NCBI RefSeq assembly: GCF_964340395.1
Contig: NC_135555.1
Location: 15,479,246 to 15,543,245 of the forward strand
Source of the DNA: Glandiceps talaboti
Lineage: Eukaryota; Hemichordata; Enteropneusta; Spengelidae
DNA: 64,000 nt
Direction: 5' to 3'
This document shows, piece by piece, positions 1-11,264 of the stretch. Positions within the stretch are counted from its first letter, which is position 1; each line of letters begins with the position of its first letter. The translations under genes were made by a program, and so were the position numbers. The notes under the pieces were generated by a model. That model was not told the DNA's origin, did no database searches, and saw only the letters and a program-made list of their open reading frames with translations.

Positions 1-308
1 ATGGGAAACGGTACAAATACAGTCGAATTAATAATATTATCAAACAAATAGACAAATTCACATTCAGAAAAAGGAAGAACCAGGAAAAGAAAAGACAAAA
101 GAATGGCTGGCTGACAAATGCTTACACACCTGTATCAAGACAATTTTAATACTACTACGGTGTAGTAGATTTTCTTATGAATAACATAACAAAAGTTACC
201 TAATTGGTCATTTAACCCTGCATCAACAACACACGTCAAACACACCAAGGAACGTATAAAATATTTCTCTTTTAACTCACAGAATGAAGTTTTAAAATAA
301 TAACATAC
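1..308. repeat. Left-edge copy of intron at 63.64-63.93 kb
   Basis: Closely similar to 63,645-63,932 over its length, from ACAAATTCACATTCAGAAAA to the LDLa donor. Part of the duplication linking the two window ends. Confidence 0.85.
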
Positions 309-330
309 CACAAATATATTAATCAGAATT
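309..330 (-). pseudogene. LDLa exon stub with stop codon
   Basis: Matches the 3' end of the exon at 63,933, donor GTATG retained, but S-D-E has become S-D-stop (TAA) and homology ends abruptly at 330. Confidence 0.7.
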
Positions 331-397
331 CTCTACACAATTGCCATGTTCTCAACACAACTTTAAAACACAAAGCATTGGCTTCTCGTGTAACCAA

Positions 398-421
398 GGG
401 CATGAGGCAACAATTCTGGTG
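398..421 (+). repeat. 24-bp perfect inverted repeat, left arm
   Basis: GGGCATGAGGCAACAATTCT plus GGTG; the exact reverse complement is at 1,713-1,736. Confidence 0.9.
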
Positions 422-728
422 TCTATAACAATATTGAATAACGTGAATATAGCAACATCAACAAGTTCCGTCAAGTTCTTGTTTATCATTATTTCAGTAT
501 CTTGAATTGCTAATTAATATCTAATTATAATACACAGAGAAACACATATATTTAACTCGATCGAATCGCGCTGGAATACAAATAGCATACGGGACGCTGC
601 TGTGGAGTGTACCAATTGAATAGCGCCTCCAGCGGTCGTAGAATTTACTTCTCTGTCTTGTCGCGCGATCGCGAGATCGAATGATTCGAATCTTGGAATT
701 TGAAAATTCAACCTCCACGAGCTCAGCA

Positions 729-760
729 TTTGCTCAATTTGCTCAATTTGCTCATTTGCT
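729..760. repeat. Short 10-bp tandem repeat
   Basis: TTTGCTCAAT repeated about three times. Confidence 0.85.
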
Positions 761-1712
761 AAAAAAGAAGGGGTAGGACACTTTGGTGTTCATTTTCGTC
801 GTAAGCTTGAAACCATATCGCCCTCGTTCACGGACGCTTTCTGTTTCGGGCAAATTTACAAGTATTTGTTTACTCAGTCAAATGATGTTGTTACGTTTTC
901 TCTTTCATTCAAAGGTATAGTTTGAAGAGACACAGATATGACGAGTAATGTTTAATGATTATTTTTACGTAATTTTATGAAAATAATATAGACCGGAATC
1001 GACTGTGTGTTCGAGCCTACCGCAACTCTACGGCACTAAATATTGATTAAACCAATATTATCAATTGTGTTTTTGTTTATATCCCTCGCAAAAGACGCAC
1101 CGTTTCGGAGCTTCAGTTCATATAATATGCTGTTTTGGCAATCTGTTTTACTGTCCCGCAAACGCCACAATGTACTGCAACATGCGAAATATATATCTCA
1201 CCACAAGAGGGCAGCAGGTGGTATCAAGCTTCGAGAGAAAATTCATGGGTCACATGTTCGATTTGAAGCGTCCTGATTGGTTTATTGGATGCCGTGTCCT
1301 ACCCCTCTGTATTACAAGTTTAAACAAGGAATACATTTGAGCTCGTGCACGCCAAGCAGCGGAGCGTGTCAGCTGTCGCGAGCACACTAAGCGTTCGATT
1401 TTGCACCATGTCTATCCGTATACTTTCTTTTTTCTTTATTCTTGTTTGGAGTCTTCCATGTTTATATAAACTTTTTTCTGCGATTATTATAAAAAAATGT
1501 TTCATTATTTAAAAGACCAGAAAGTGTACAAGTACATACATATAATATTTTTAATCATTCCATTTCTGGTCTTACACCCAAAATAACAAATATGTGTAGA
1601 CGTGTATAATGACTTTACTAAAATATACTATAAATAAAGAAGTGTGTAAATGTGACTCATAGCTAACTTGGGCCTTTATTACCTGTATGACATCATTATC
1701 ATTTTCGAGTTT

Positions 1713-1736
1713 CACCAGAATTGTTGCCTCATGCCC
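1713..1736 (-). repeat. 24-bp perfect inverted repeat, right arm
   Basis: Minus-strand copy of 398-421. On this strand it sits in an open stretch (G-H-E-A-T-I-L-V) bounded by GACCAG and CATACAG|GTAATA, so it could be a 54-nt exon; unproven. Confidence 0.9.
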
Positions 1737-1910
1737 CTGGTCTAACCCCCACCCCAATACATGAAAAATTTCAATCATGAGAAAAATATTATGTTTCATG
1801 AACAAGCGTATTCGCCGCCACCATGACTGTAGTTGACGGCGACTGCCAAGACAATTTCTTATTCTTGCCAGAGATGGGGCAGTTCCTCATGATATTATAT
1901 GTTGTGAATT

Positions 1911-1932
1911 TTATTTATTTATTTATTTATTT
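1911..1932. repeat. (TTTA)n microsatellite
   Basis: Five to six TTTA units. Confidence 0.85.
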
Positions 1933-2253
1933 TTATGTCGGACTTGTAAATTTGGGTCGTCGGGTAGTGAAAAGCAGAAAAAATAGGGCCTCCCTAACAT
2001 ATATATGTCTTAATGATTTCTGGGACTAGTATGCGAAGTGGATACACTCAGTGGATTACTCTATCAAGCAAAGAAGCATTTGCAAGCAATCGGATAACCG
2101 AATGACAGACAAAGGACTACACACCCATACCAAACAGGTTTTGTAATGATGGTTTAGGGAATATCGTTATAGGTTTGAATAATTGAACAACTAGCACAAA
2201 GTTATGAATAAAGATCTCAGCATTGTCTATGGAATCAGAAAATAAAAACATAC

Positions 2254-2364
2254 CACAATGACTCTCATCAGAGTTATCACCACAGTCATTTATGAGATCA
2301 CACTCCCAGTAGTAGGGAATACAACTACCATTGGAACATATGAAGTCACTGCTAGAACAGGAAC
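2254..2364 (-). CDS. LDLa exon, left cluster (2.3 kb)
   Basis: S-C-S-S-S-D-F-I-C start, [16 protein letters not shown], ending D-E-S-H-C. Six Cys and the calcium ligands present. Acceptor CAACAG, donor GTATGT, phase 1-1. Confidence 0.88.
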
Positions 2365-2589
2365 CTGTTGAAATTGAAGTGCGTGCATCTGAGCTGCCAT
2401 TGTATTATATACTTGTTGATGGAAACCCCTGCACTAAATGCATATCCATATAAGACTACTAGATCATAACTACGAAAATATTTAGTGGAAATGTTACAAA
2501 TGAAATTATGATAAATTTATATACTTCATTTGTATTTTAGGCCGATGGCCTTGGATGTACAGAATAAAAGACCATACCATACTAGATCA

Positions 2590-2646
2590 TACGAATGCAA
2601 TGACCATTGGAACATGAAAAGTAGCTGCCACTATACGAAAATGTTG
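2590..2646 (-). pseudogene. Decayed LDLa exon remnant
   Basis: Shows F-S-C-S-N-G-H-C-I-R followed by a stop, with no matching acceptor or second half. Recognisable by its similarity to the exon at 2,254. Confidence 0.55.
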
Positions 2647-3204
2647 CACTTGAAATCATTCGTAGTAACTGTGTAGTTTTGTAACATATAAGTGTTAATT
2701 AAATTATCTCTAATATACGACCATAATACTTTAAAGTTTTACTCTACATTGCTATTCATAGAATAATGTACATTCATGTATTAGATCTGTATTCCCAGGA
2801 AAATCCTAAAATTTAATCGCTAATTTTAACAAAACGACTGTCGCGGTTTTAGAACAATAATAAGTTGTTCCCCTTTTCGGATCAATCTTTTGTACATTAT
2901 GTTATGATATTTTAATGCTGATATTTAGCGACGTAATTGAAGAAATGTGAAGCATAAATGCTACATTATATGACGAATAGCAAACATTTCAAACCGTTCC
3001 ACAATATTTATACAGAAACCGAAATAACTAACACTTGACTGTTAGGTCATCGTATATGTGTATCAACGAAGACATTTACTTCATTCTATACCGTTCAACC
3101 AGGAAACAATAGTTACAAATCGTTATTATTTAAGAAAAAAAAGAACGATGTATTTTTATATAACTGTTTGCAATACTATATGATATTGGAAAATAAATAC
3201 ATAC

Positions 3205-3315
3205 CACAATTCATCTCGTCAGAATCATCAAAGCAGTCTAGAATTTCGTCACATTCCCACTCCAGAGGAATACACTCACCACTCCAACATACAAATTCAC
3301 TGCCAGTACAGAAAT
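3205..3315 (-). CDS. LDLa exon, left cluster (3.2 kb)
   Basis: F-C-T-G-S-E-F-V-C start, W-S-G-E-C-I-P-L-E-W, then [16 protein letters not shown]. Intact splice sites and all six Cys; its paralogue at 62,114 is dead. Confidence 0.88.
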
Positions 3316-3861
3316 CTGTTGGAATTTAAATCATGCAGCTGTTTATGTTTTTGTTTTGTTACATGAATACATGCTTCATACTCAAAATAATAACCTATAT
3401 ACAAATCCACAACGTGACAGTTTACTCTAGATTCTATTTCAAAGAATTTTCATATTACCATATTGGATCTGTGTTCGGAAGAAGACCCTTGTTATTTGAA
3501 TGTATGTTCTCATTTTTTGGAAGATCATCTTAATTTTGTTAGTTAGTTAGTGTGTGTTTCGTTGTATTTCATAGCTTAAGCGTCTTGCCGGAAATGATAC
3601 ATAGAACCAATGCCGTGGTAAGTTCCAATTAAGATCTCGGTACGTCATCCAAAACCTGATGATATGGAAATCTTACAACAATACTTTTCTATTGCAATAT
3701 ATGTCTGGATGACGTTCAGGTGTGTATTGGTAAACGTCTTCAAGTATGTTATTTAACCCATCAACATTAAGTATAATTGCTAAAAACACACACCACATCA
3801 CATATTAAGATATAACTATTTTCTTTCAAGCACTGTACGATACTTGAAAATCGAGACATAC

Positions 3862-3972
3862 CACAAAAGAGTTCGTCTGAATTATCACCACAGTCATTCA
3901 TCTGATCACACTCCCAATACGAAGGAATACAATAACCAGACCCACATGAGAATTCATTGTCACTACAGTAAT
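3862..3972 (-). CDS. LDLa exon, left cluster (3.9 kb)
   Basis: Y-C-S-D-N-E-F-S-C start, [23 protein letters not shown]. Acceptor CAACAG, donor GTATGT. Confidence 0.9.
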
Positions 3973-4285
3973 CTGTTGGAAATGAAATCATGAAGCTATT
4001 GGGTTTTTGTTAGTGAGTTAGTGTTTGTTTCTTTGTATTTTATAGCTCGCATGTCTTGCTGAAAATATAATACATGGAACCAATGCCGTGGTAAGTTTCA
4101 ATTAAAATCGCGGTACCGTCATCAAAAACCTGATGAAATGGAATTCGTACAACAGTATTTATTCATCATTTAGATGTGTATTCCTAGGAAAATCCTAAAA
4201 TTTTATCGCTCAGTGATGATTAATGCATTTTCTCTTTTTTTTATCGGATGAATGTTAACCATGCCTGGATATCTCAATGGATACA

Positions 4286-4410
4286 TTAAATTACATTACA
4301 TTACATTACATCATATTACATTACACTACACTACATCACATTGCAATTGTATTACATTACATTACATTACATCATATTACATCACATTACATTACATTAC
4401 ATTACATTAA
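4286..4410. repeat. (TTACA)n pentanucleotide microsatellite
   Basis: About 25 imperfect TTACA repeats with interspersed CATCA variants. Confidence 0.95.
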
Positions 4411-5477
4411 ATGAGTTCATCCTGACAGATGTGACTAATGAAAGAGATATAGATATTCATAAATGATATTCATATAAAACAGCAAACATCCTTTGTAAAA
4501 TATCATGAAAGCAATAGCCCTAATAAAAAAAACTTGAATGAAAGTAATGCAATTGTATTTTTTTCACAAATATTCCTTGATAATATTCTAAATAATATAT
4601 ATATATCCGTACTTTAATAATTGTCTCTAGACTATATTAAACATAGAATTAACATATTTGATGTGTTCGGCGGAAAACCTTCAAACTTGTTTCTTAAATG
4701 CGCTTTCACTTTCTCGATATTCCAACAAAGATATTATAATATTTCAATACCTACATTAAAGCAGATTTCCTGAAGTCATTGATAAATGCGACTAATGAAA
4801 GACAAAGCATAAACGTTAACTGTACCATACATATCAGATAGCACACATTTATAAGATGTACAAAATACCATGACATAAATCGACCTACTAACTAATACTT
4901 GACCCTAGATCTGGAGTCCAATATTTTATAAAGTATGTTTTCTTGACACCCTTCATCTGTATTAGGTGCATATTATATATCTTTACTAGCTTTGCAGTTC
5001 TCCGGATCCGTCATCATTAGCTGAACCATAGGTTTTTTAGTTGACCAATCTGTGCTACAAGAGCCCTCGACTACACATTGTTTGTTAAAGTAGCCATTCA
5101 AGATGATTAAGTTAGCAACACCCCCAAAAAGTTGTTATCAATACCTGTCCATGTCTAGATTTACATAATATTTAAATTTACATTACATGGCAATTACATG
5201 TGAAACTACCACACCTAATACTTTTGGTACATGTCGGGATTTCGCAGCAATTATATAATATTTGCTTGACGAGTTCCTCAAACTGTCTGATGTAGATAAT
5301 CACTCCCCACTGCGACCAATCAACTAATGGGCATCAAATCATATTACCCACTCGATATGAGATCACTGACAAGCTGACTGTGTGCGTGCGCTATCGTAGA
5401 CACAGATCAACTATGTTAACGGACAAACTCAACTATGGAAATAGCAGACCAATGAGAAAAACATATACCGTATCAGA

Positions 5478-5611
5478 ATCTAATCTAGTCTAATCTAATC
5501 TAATCTAATCTAATCTAATCTAATATAATATAATCAATCTAATCTAATTTAATCTAATGTGATCTAATATAATGTAATCTAATATAATCTAATCTAATCT
5601 AAGCTAATCTA
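5478..5611. repeat. (AATCT)n pentanucleotide microsatellite
   Basis: Imperfect TAATC runs with TAATA variants, ending 230 bp from the atypical LDLa exon at 5,841. Confidence 0.95.
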
Positions 5612-5840
5612 CATTTCTTCTATAGTGAATTCCATTAATAATCCCTTTGCGCTTTACAATACATATCAGTCAAAAGATGGGCTTCAAATGGCTGTAATAA
5701 CATTACTGACCGAAGGAAGGGCGGCAGAGCATTCCACAAGCGACGAACGCGAATCGAGAAAGCTCTTTCATCATAGAAAATTTAAAGACATAGAAAATAC
5801 ACAGATAAATGCCGCCTTATCATTTCATATGGAAACTCAC

Positions 5841-5972
5841 CGCAATTTTTCTCATCGCTCTCGTCTGCACAATCTACGTGTCCATCACATCTTCTATATA
5901 GTTCAATGTTTTCGAACGTAAAATGTACCAATCCGTAGCTGTCATAAACTCTCATTGGGCAGCCAAAGAAAT
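5841..5972 (-). CDS. Atypical LDLa-like exon with four Cys
   Basis: 132-nt open exon, donor GTGAGT, phase 1 at its end. The C-terminal half is a canonical LDLa signature (R-R-C-D-G-H-V-D-C-A-D-E-S-D-E-K-N-C), but the second and third Cys are absent: a 24-residue stretch including V-H-F-T-F-E-N-I-E-L links the first Cys to the RRC. The acceptor after GATGGGAG is weak. The frame stays open upstream to a TATATAG near 6,051, so the exon may be longer (to about 6,050). It is the 5'-most exon seen for the left cluster. Confidence 0.6.
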
Positions 5973-6719
5973 CTCCCATCGGTGAAATCAAATCAGTATC
6001 TTGTCGTTTCGTTCCTTTTTTGTTGTGTGGATTTTGGAAAGAATCTCTCTATATAATAAATTATAACAGAAATCTGATAAGTTAGACTGGATATCCATAT
6101 TTTAGCACCAAGCTCTCAGTAATTTGTAGCATTTTAGTTACGTTATTCACGTAATTGTTATTTTTATCCTTGTAGACTCATCAGTAATTTTTATCTTTTT
6201 TGTCACGTTATGTAATTGTTATTGTCACTTCACTTTGTAAACTTTGTCAAATGTGTTATTTTAGTCACCTGACTTGTAGTTGTCATTTTATCCATGCAAT
6301 TTTAAACAACGGGAAAAGCACTGAGACGTATTGATAGTAGTACCATTTTAAAGAAATTGGTACATAAATGATTATGATGACCAGTTATACAGTCTACTTT
6401 ATAGCCCCTCGAATTTAAATCTAGGTTCTCGTTTTAGTTGAGTACTCCGCCACGAAAATATCTTCCAATGTTTAATCGATGAATTGATAAGTACTACGTC
6501 ATTTCTCAATTGTAGAGCAAATGATAGTCATGACACGAGTCAGGCGATGCAAAGCGAGCTGGCACTGAATTTATCGGACCGGGGATGGAACACGTCCGAT
6601 ATATGCTTGCCAACGCATACATATATTTATGAATTCAACTTCATATTAAGTGACTCGAGTGACCAATTATTAAGGCTAGCAGTGAATCGGGAAAAAAGGT
6701 GTGGCCCGATTAAACTAGA

Positions 6720-7517
6720 TTCGTATATTTATCTTTTTGGTAACTTTAACATAGGTTTAGTGAATAATAGAAATTGCTACTCTAAACGTCTTACCGACCG
6801 ACAGCAGATCACCAGCTTAGACAACTAATTAATGATCCCACAAGGACAACTGAACACTCACAGACAGTTATTGATCATATCTTTACATCAGTGTCTTGTG
6901 ATGAGGTATCGGCTGCTGGTGTTATGTCGATTGACATTAGTGATCATGACCTTATCTATTGCGTCCACACAGGTCATGTACCTAAACCACCTCCTAAAAT
7001 TATCCACACAAGAGAGTGGGAAATGGTTGATAATGAGGCTTTTAAACAAGAAGTCAGATACTTTCCATGGTGTGTATAAGAAGCTTTTGACCACATAGAT
7101 GACTCCTGGGAATGTTTTCAGAACATACTAAGTAGTATTTGTGATAAGCATGCCCCAAAAATAACTAGAAGAGTCAGTCGTAATGCTATACCTTGGGTCA
7201 CTGATGAAATCAGAACACTGATTTATCAGCGGCACTACTTCCGCAAAAGGGCAGGTAGAGTAAAATCGTTACTGCGCAGGGAGAAATATAAATACTATAG
7301 AAATCAGGTGAATATATCTACAAGAGATTCCAAAACAGATTACTATGATGGATTGATTCTAGAAAACCTCCATAAACCCGACAAGCTATGGCATACACTT
7401 AAACAGATTATTCCACAAAGTCAGCGTAAAGATATACACGAACTGAACATTGATAACAAGATCATAAATGAACCTAAATCCATAGTATCTGTATTCAATT
7501 TAGTACCATTGGTGTAA
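6720..7517 (+). mobile_element. Decayed non-LTR retrotransposon: endonuclease C-terminus and linker
   Basis: Readable as a LINE pol fragment of CR1/L2-like type. It shows L-F-G-N-F-N-I (GDFN-like motif, about 6,750), then after a frameshift near 6,820 T-V-I-D-H-I-F-T and I-S-D-H-D-L-I (the endonuclease SDH motif). A TAA interrupts the frame at 7,077, after which the post-endonuclease linker continues (W-V-T-D-E-I-R, L-L-R-R-E-K-Y-K-Y-Y-R). Reverse transcriptase motifs do not follow. Confidence 0.8.
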
Positions 7518-8094
7518 AACTACGTAAAAAAAACTACGCGGACCAAGAACGATTCTGGTGTGCGTGGTGTACGAGTTTGCGTGGTGTGGAAAAACTTTAA
7601 TTTCTCCTAAACGATCTTAGCAAGGAGTCGTATCCACTAACACAACTGAGGTGGAGAAACCCGAAACGCAACACTTGGATTGCTAATTTATCAGGGTTGT
7701 TATGGTTTAGTCCCAACCTTACGTCAATCATGGGAATCATTGATTTTACACCTGTGGAAATTGTAGTGACACTTACGGTAGTTAATGTCTACCTAGTTAC
7801 AGAAACATCCCACACGTCTGGCGAAAGTACGGATTATTAAGCCATTATATCTTGTCTACTTACAATGTAATTATGGTGAACGATTATTTCAAATACTTTA
7901 AATGTAAATCGAAATCTTCGTACTTCATACCTTTTTCAAAGCATGGACATGAACTTGTATATGACTGCACTGAGTAAATTGAGAAGCTTGGCATCGTTGA
8001 TGGACGAGGAAGTGTCCTTCAACTACAAAAGTGATGTAGTTGACCAGTGGCTAGTGAAAAAATAAAATTCATTCACTCGCTGGTATTTTCAATT

Positions 8095-8475
8095 GCGTTA
8101 TACGGCTGTGAGTAATGGGCCCCAACGCAGGATGACTATAGCAAAATGAACGCCTTCGAGCTGTGGTGTTACAGACGGATGTGCTCCTAAAATCTCTTAC
8201 AAGGAACACAAAACAAGATAACCACGATTCCGAAAATCCTCAACATAATCAACAAAAGAAAGCTGGCGTATTTCAGGTACATCTTGCGCAGGGATAATTA
8301 CAACCTGCAAATTAAAGGCGATTATGAACGGTGCAATTGCGGGAAAGAGACGGCAAGGACAATGAAAATTGCGATGGATAGACGGTGTGAGAAAAATGAT
8401 CGGCTCAAGCAATCGAAACGGCAACGAACCGGGAAGAGTGGCGAAAGCAATTCATGGTGGCGATGAAGTGAGTTT
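8095..8475 (+). mobile_element. Decayed LINE C-terminal region
   Basis: Shows Y-G-C-E, M-N-A-F-E-L-W-C-Y-R-R-M, I-N-K-R-K-L-A-Y-F-R-Y-I-L-R-R-D and, after a frameshift, W-I-D-G-V-R and I-H-G-G-D-E. This order is typical of the C-terminus of reverse-transcriptase ORFs in many invertebrate LINEs. Several stops and frameshifts; a different element from the one at 6.7 kb. Confidence 0.75.
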
Positions 8476-9899
8476 TCAGAGCGTATGTGAATAGCGAAAG
8501 GAAAAAGTGACGAAAAGGAAAACTGAAGTATGAACATGCGCCCAAATCTCACAAATGCTACATGCAAGTGACAAAAGGAAATAAAATATTTTTTTAAATC
8601 ATGCGTACTCGATTGTTTCGGGATCAGCATTGACTTCTCTGTGAATATTTGGGAATCTGACCATGAAGTTATAAACACATGAAAATTGGTGGAAAGACAA
8701 TATAGTTTGACGTTTGCATCATGTTTGGATTGGAATAAATAATATTCTACAAACCATGGTATAACGTTTAGGAATGATGTCCCTACCATGGAATTCCCTT
8801 CTATTTCTATCTTTGTGTACATACAATCTAATTTAGCTAATATGAAGTAAAATTAATAAGGTAGTATATGAGTGACAGCTACACAGAAAAGGTTACATTT
8901 GTATAGTATGATTAAGCACGGAATTTACTGTTGATGTACGAAAAACGTGGCGGTTCCCGAACACAGGCAGAGAGACGGTAGTATCTCCTCCTCTCTACAG
9001 TCAACCACGAGCGACAAATCGGCATTATCGGCAAACCTATCAGAGCTAGCCAGAAAATCACACGACGGGTGGCTTGTAACATACGAATACTATATAATAC
9101 AAAAATCCAATCATTATGCTTTCAAATGATCACATAATGGAAATGATGCATTCTCCGACAGATGTCGAATAACCAAAACAATAAATTACTGGGCAGACTA
9201 GATAGCTTTTCTACAGAAATGCGAAACTCTGTTAACATATTTAGGAAAGTATATATACACCACTCGAAAGTAAAATGTTCGAAAAGTCAAGTTAACTATC
9301 CCAAAATGTTCCAAATCATCAATAAGCTTTTGGTTCTCGTGGTCTTGGTTGTCATGATTATTCGTCTTTACGAACAGGTAAACTTAACTCTCTTGACGAC
9401 ATTATGTCAAAGTGTATATATTATTTTGTGTATAGCCTGTCTACTTCCTGCACTGCTGAAAATAGCAAATGACATGCATATCAAATGTGGCATGAACAAA
9501 TCTGAATAGTCTCCCTAAAGGGACACGCAAACCAAATACCAAAGCCGGTTTAGGAGAAAAGGATGAAAATAGGAAAAGTTGACGGTAGACGAACAATGCA
9601 ATGGACGACGGACGACGGACTACGACGGAAAATCAACCTAAACATTTAGCTCCAGAAACCAAATAAAAAACCATGGACTCAATCAGTGGACAACTACATA
9701 CTACTTGCTAGTCATGATTTAACGTTTAGTTTTTAGAATACAATAGAACTAACCAAATCAAAGATCGTGATGTTATACATGAGGTGTATAATGTTGCGGC
9801 AAAGCTGCAAAATCTGTTGCAAACATACAATGGAACGACCTCTCCTGGCTGTAAAGTACTAGTAATATATTACTTTTAGACAAAAACTGAAATGCTTAC
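8476..9899. other. No supported gene
   Basis: Holds one 115-residue open frame (9,162-9,509, +) with two hydrophobic stretches and no recognisable family. The missing 3' exon(s) of the secreted-protein gene may lie here on the minus strand but were not found. Confidence 0.4.
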
Positions 9900-10022
9900 T
9901 TGATCAGGTTTAACCCTCCCTTGTTTAAGTTTGTCTTTTTGAGATTTTATATCTTTCTTGAGGTCAGCTTTTCGATTCGGAGTCGTCTTTCTATGAGAAG
10001 TGACTGTCTTCTTTTGAGTGTC
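9900..10022 (-). CDS. Secreted Lys-rich protein, exon 3
   Basis: 41 codons starting D-T-Q-K-K-T-V-T and ending K-P-D-Q before GTAAGC, phase 0-0. Homologous in start, end and composition to exon 2. The acceptor reads TACTG where exon 2 has TACAG, so the AG is lost. The exon may be dead, spliced inefficiently, or the base may be an assembly error. No further exon or stop located. Confidence 0.5.
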
Positions 10023-10242
10023 CAGTATCAAGAAAATGACATAATAGTTGTCAAAAATTTTCCCATAACGTTGTCCTTTTATAGTTCTCCTTTATCGAAC
10101 AGAGATTTGATAAGTTGATCATAAACTTTGCACAGAAATGGTCTGTACGGCAATTTCATTTGTATATGAAAGTTTGGCCAAAAATGACCAAATTCAAGTA
10201 TTCGATTACTGTTACAAAAAAAAACTTGGTGAATAAACTTAC

Positions 10243-10338
10243 TTGATCAGTTGTAGCTCTCTCTTTGCCAAGTTCCTCCTTTTCTGATTTTTCATTTGTC
10301 TTGATGCCAGGTCGTGGATTCAGCGTCTTTTGAGTGTC
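10243..10338 (-). CDS. Secreted Lys-rich protein, exon 2
   Basis: 32 codons from D-T-Q-K-T-L-N to T-T-D-Q, between acceptor ATTACAG and donor GTAAGT, phase 0-0, matching the phase 0 end of exon 1. Charged (Lys, Glu), no Cys. No known family recognised. Confidence 0.65.
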
Positions 10339-10911
10339 CTGTAATATGGAAAAAGATAACTAATTTAAAAAATTCCCTTTGTGCTTGCTACCCTCCCCAT
10401 CCAATATTCTTGCAAACTTTGTGTATATTTGTTTTGAACATCTGATCGAGCTATGCTTATTGACATGATAAGTGATGCTTATATAAAAAAAATACCATTT
10501 GTTCATATCTAGATAAAAGTTAAATAAAACTGAAGTAAAATATCGCATAATCTTGAAGATTACTGTTTGTCCGGGTTGTTCGAAAATCATAAATATTGTC
10601 GTTTTTCTACCTTTGTGTTATGGAGATGATAGCTTCTTTAAAACAAATTCTAGTTTGTAAGTGTTCCACGTTTAGGGCACATTCAATATCTTTCAAATGT
10701 AATTTTGCTAAAACCTTTCGCCTATAAAATTAAAATCAAATTAATGTCTAATGCAGCATGGCTTGCCTTGTTATCAGAACTGTTTTTTTTTTAAATTTGA
10801 AGATTCACTCACCATGAAATTTGATTCGTATTCATTATCAATTCTCATATCTAAGTTTAAAAAATGTATTTATGAGTTGTGCTGTCCGAGGAAGAAGTTA
10901 CAGTATCTCAC

Positions 10912-11091
10912 CTTTAATTCAGATACCTTCGTCTTATCCAGGATTTTTTCTTTCTTGACGTTCTTCAACTCAGGTTTTGTGTGCAGTTCAGCAGCTACAT
11001 ATTCGTTCTTTTTCACAGGTTTGATTTTGTTGGCCTCTACGATCGAGTAAACCAACAAAATACACACCGCAATAACTAACAAATGGCGCAT
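10912..11091 (-). CDS. Secreted Lys-rich protein, exon 1 (signal peptide)
   Basis: 60 codons from ATG at 11,091. Residues 1-20 (MRHLLVIAVC then ILLVYSIVEA) form a clear signal peptide with predicted cleavage after Ala20; the mature part is Lys-rich without Cys. Ends GAATTAAAG|GTGAGA, phase 0. An upstream in-frame ATG exists, but this start puts the signal peptide at the N-terminus and lies about 66 nt below a plausible initiator. Likely an unprocessed basic secreted protein or peptide precursor; function unknown. Confidence 0.7.
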
Positions 11092-11154
11092 TTTCGTTCG
11101 TTGCCAAACTGGCGTCTCGGACCATTCGACAATATAATCGTCAGCCCAACTACT

Positions 11155-11183
11155 ACTGAACCCTATTACAAGGCATTTATATA
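11155..11183 (-). promoter_or_regulatory. Core promoter: TATA box and initiator
   Basis: TATATAAA on the minus strand at 11,183-11,176, followed about 26 nt on by TCAGT (11,159-11,155), a typical metazoan initiator. Placed just upstream of the secreted-protein ATG, leaving a short 5' UTR. Confidence 0.5.
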
Positions 11184-11264
11184 GTCTTTTTGCTTCTTTT
11201 TTTGCAATTGCATTTTTGTATGGAAATAAAATGAATCGAAAAACAAACAATGTTAATTGGTAAT

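Larger units (their letters stand above)
331..2253. other. No supported gene
   Basis: Contains the inverted 24-bp pair and two short repeats. A small open frame at 1,823 has a strong Kozak context (GCCGCCACCATGA) but encodes only 68 hydrophobic residues ending in a TTTA repeat. Confidence 0.5.
2760..4210. repeat. Left copy of duplicated LDLa exon/intron block
   Basis: Collinear with about 61.7-62.85 kb: the introns on both sides of exons 3,205 and 3,862 match those around 62,114 and 62,569. Confidence 0.85.

Noticed and set aside
1823-2029. 68-codon plus-strand frame with an ideal Kozak context
   Set aside because: The peptide is mostly encoded by a TTTA microsatellite and low-complexity sequence.
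6484-6719. N-terminal part of a 114-codon frame upstream of the LINE endonuclease
   Set aside because: Only the last third resembles a LINE; the rest shows no known motif and no start context.
8322-8822. 166-codon minus-strand open frame
   Set aside because: Partly antisense to the decayed LINE; no domain, biased composition, no splice or promoter context.
9162-9509. 115-codon plus-strand frame with two hydrophobic stretches
   Set aside because: No homology recognised, no promoter or splice evidence; a frame this long can occur by chance in AT-rich DNA.
9518-9570. Plus-strand D-T-Q-like reading, resembling the secreted-protein exons
   Set aside because: Wrong strand for that gene, only three residues match, and the frame closes after 14 codons.
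10807-10844. 38-nt possible minus-strand exon between CTTAG and GTGAGT, inside the secreted-protein gene
   Set aside because: Length is not a multiple of three and the phase-0 frame hits a stop at its second codon.
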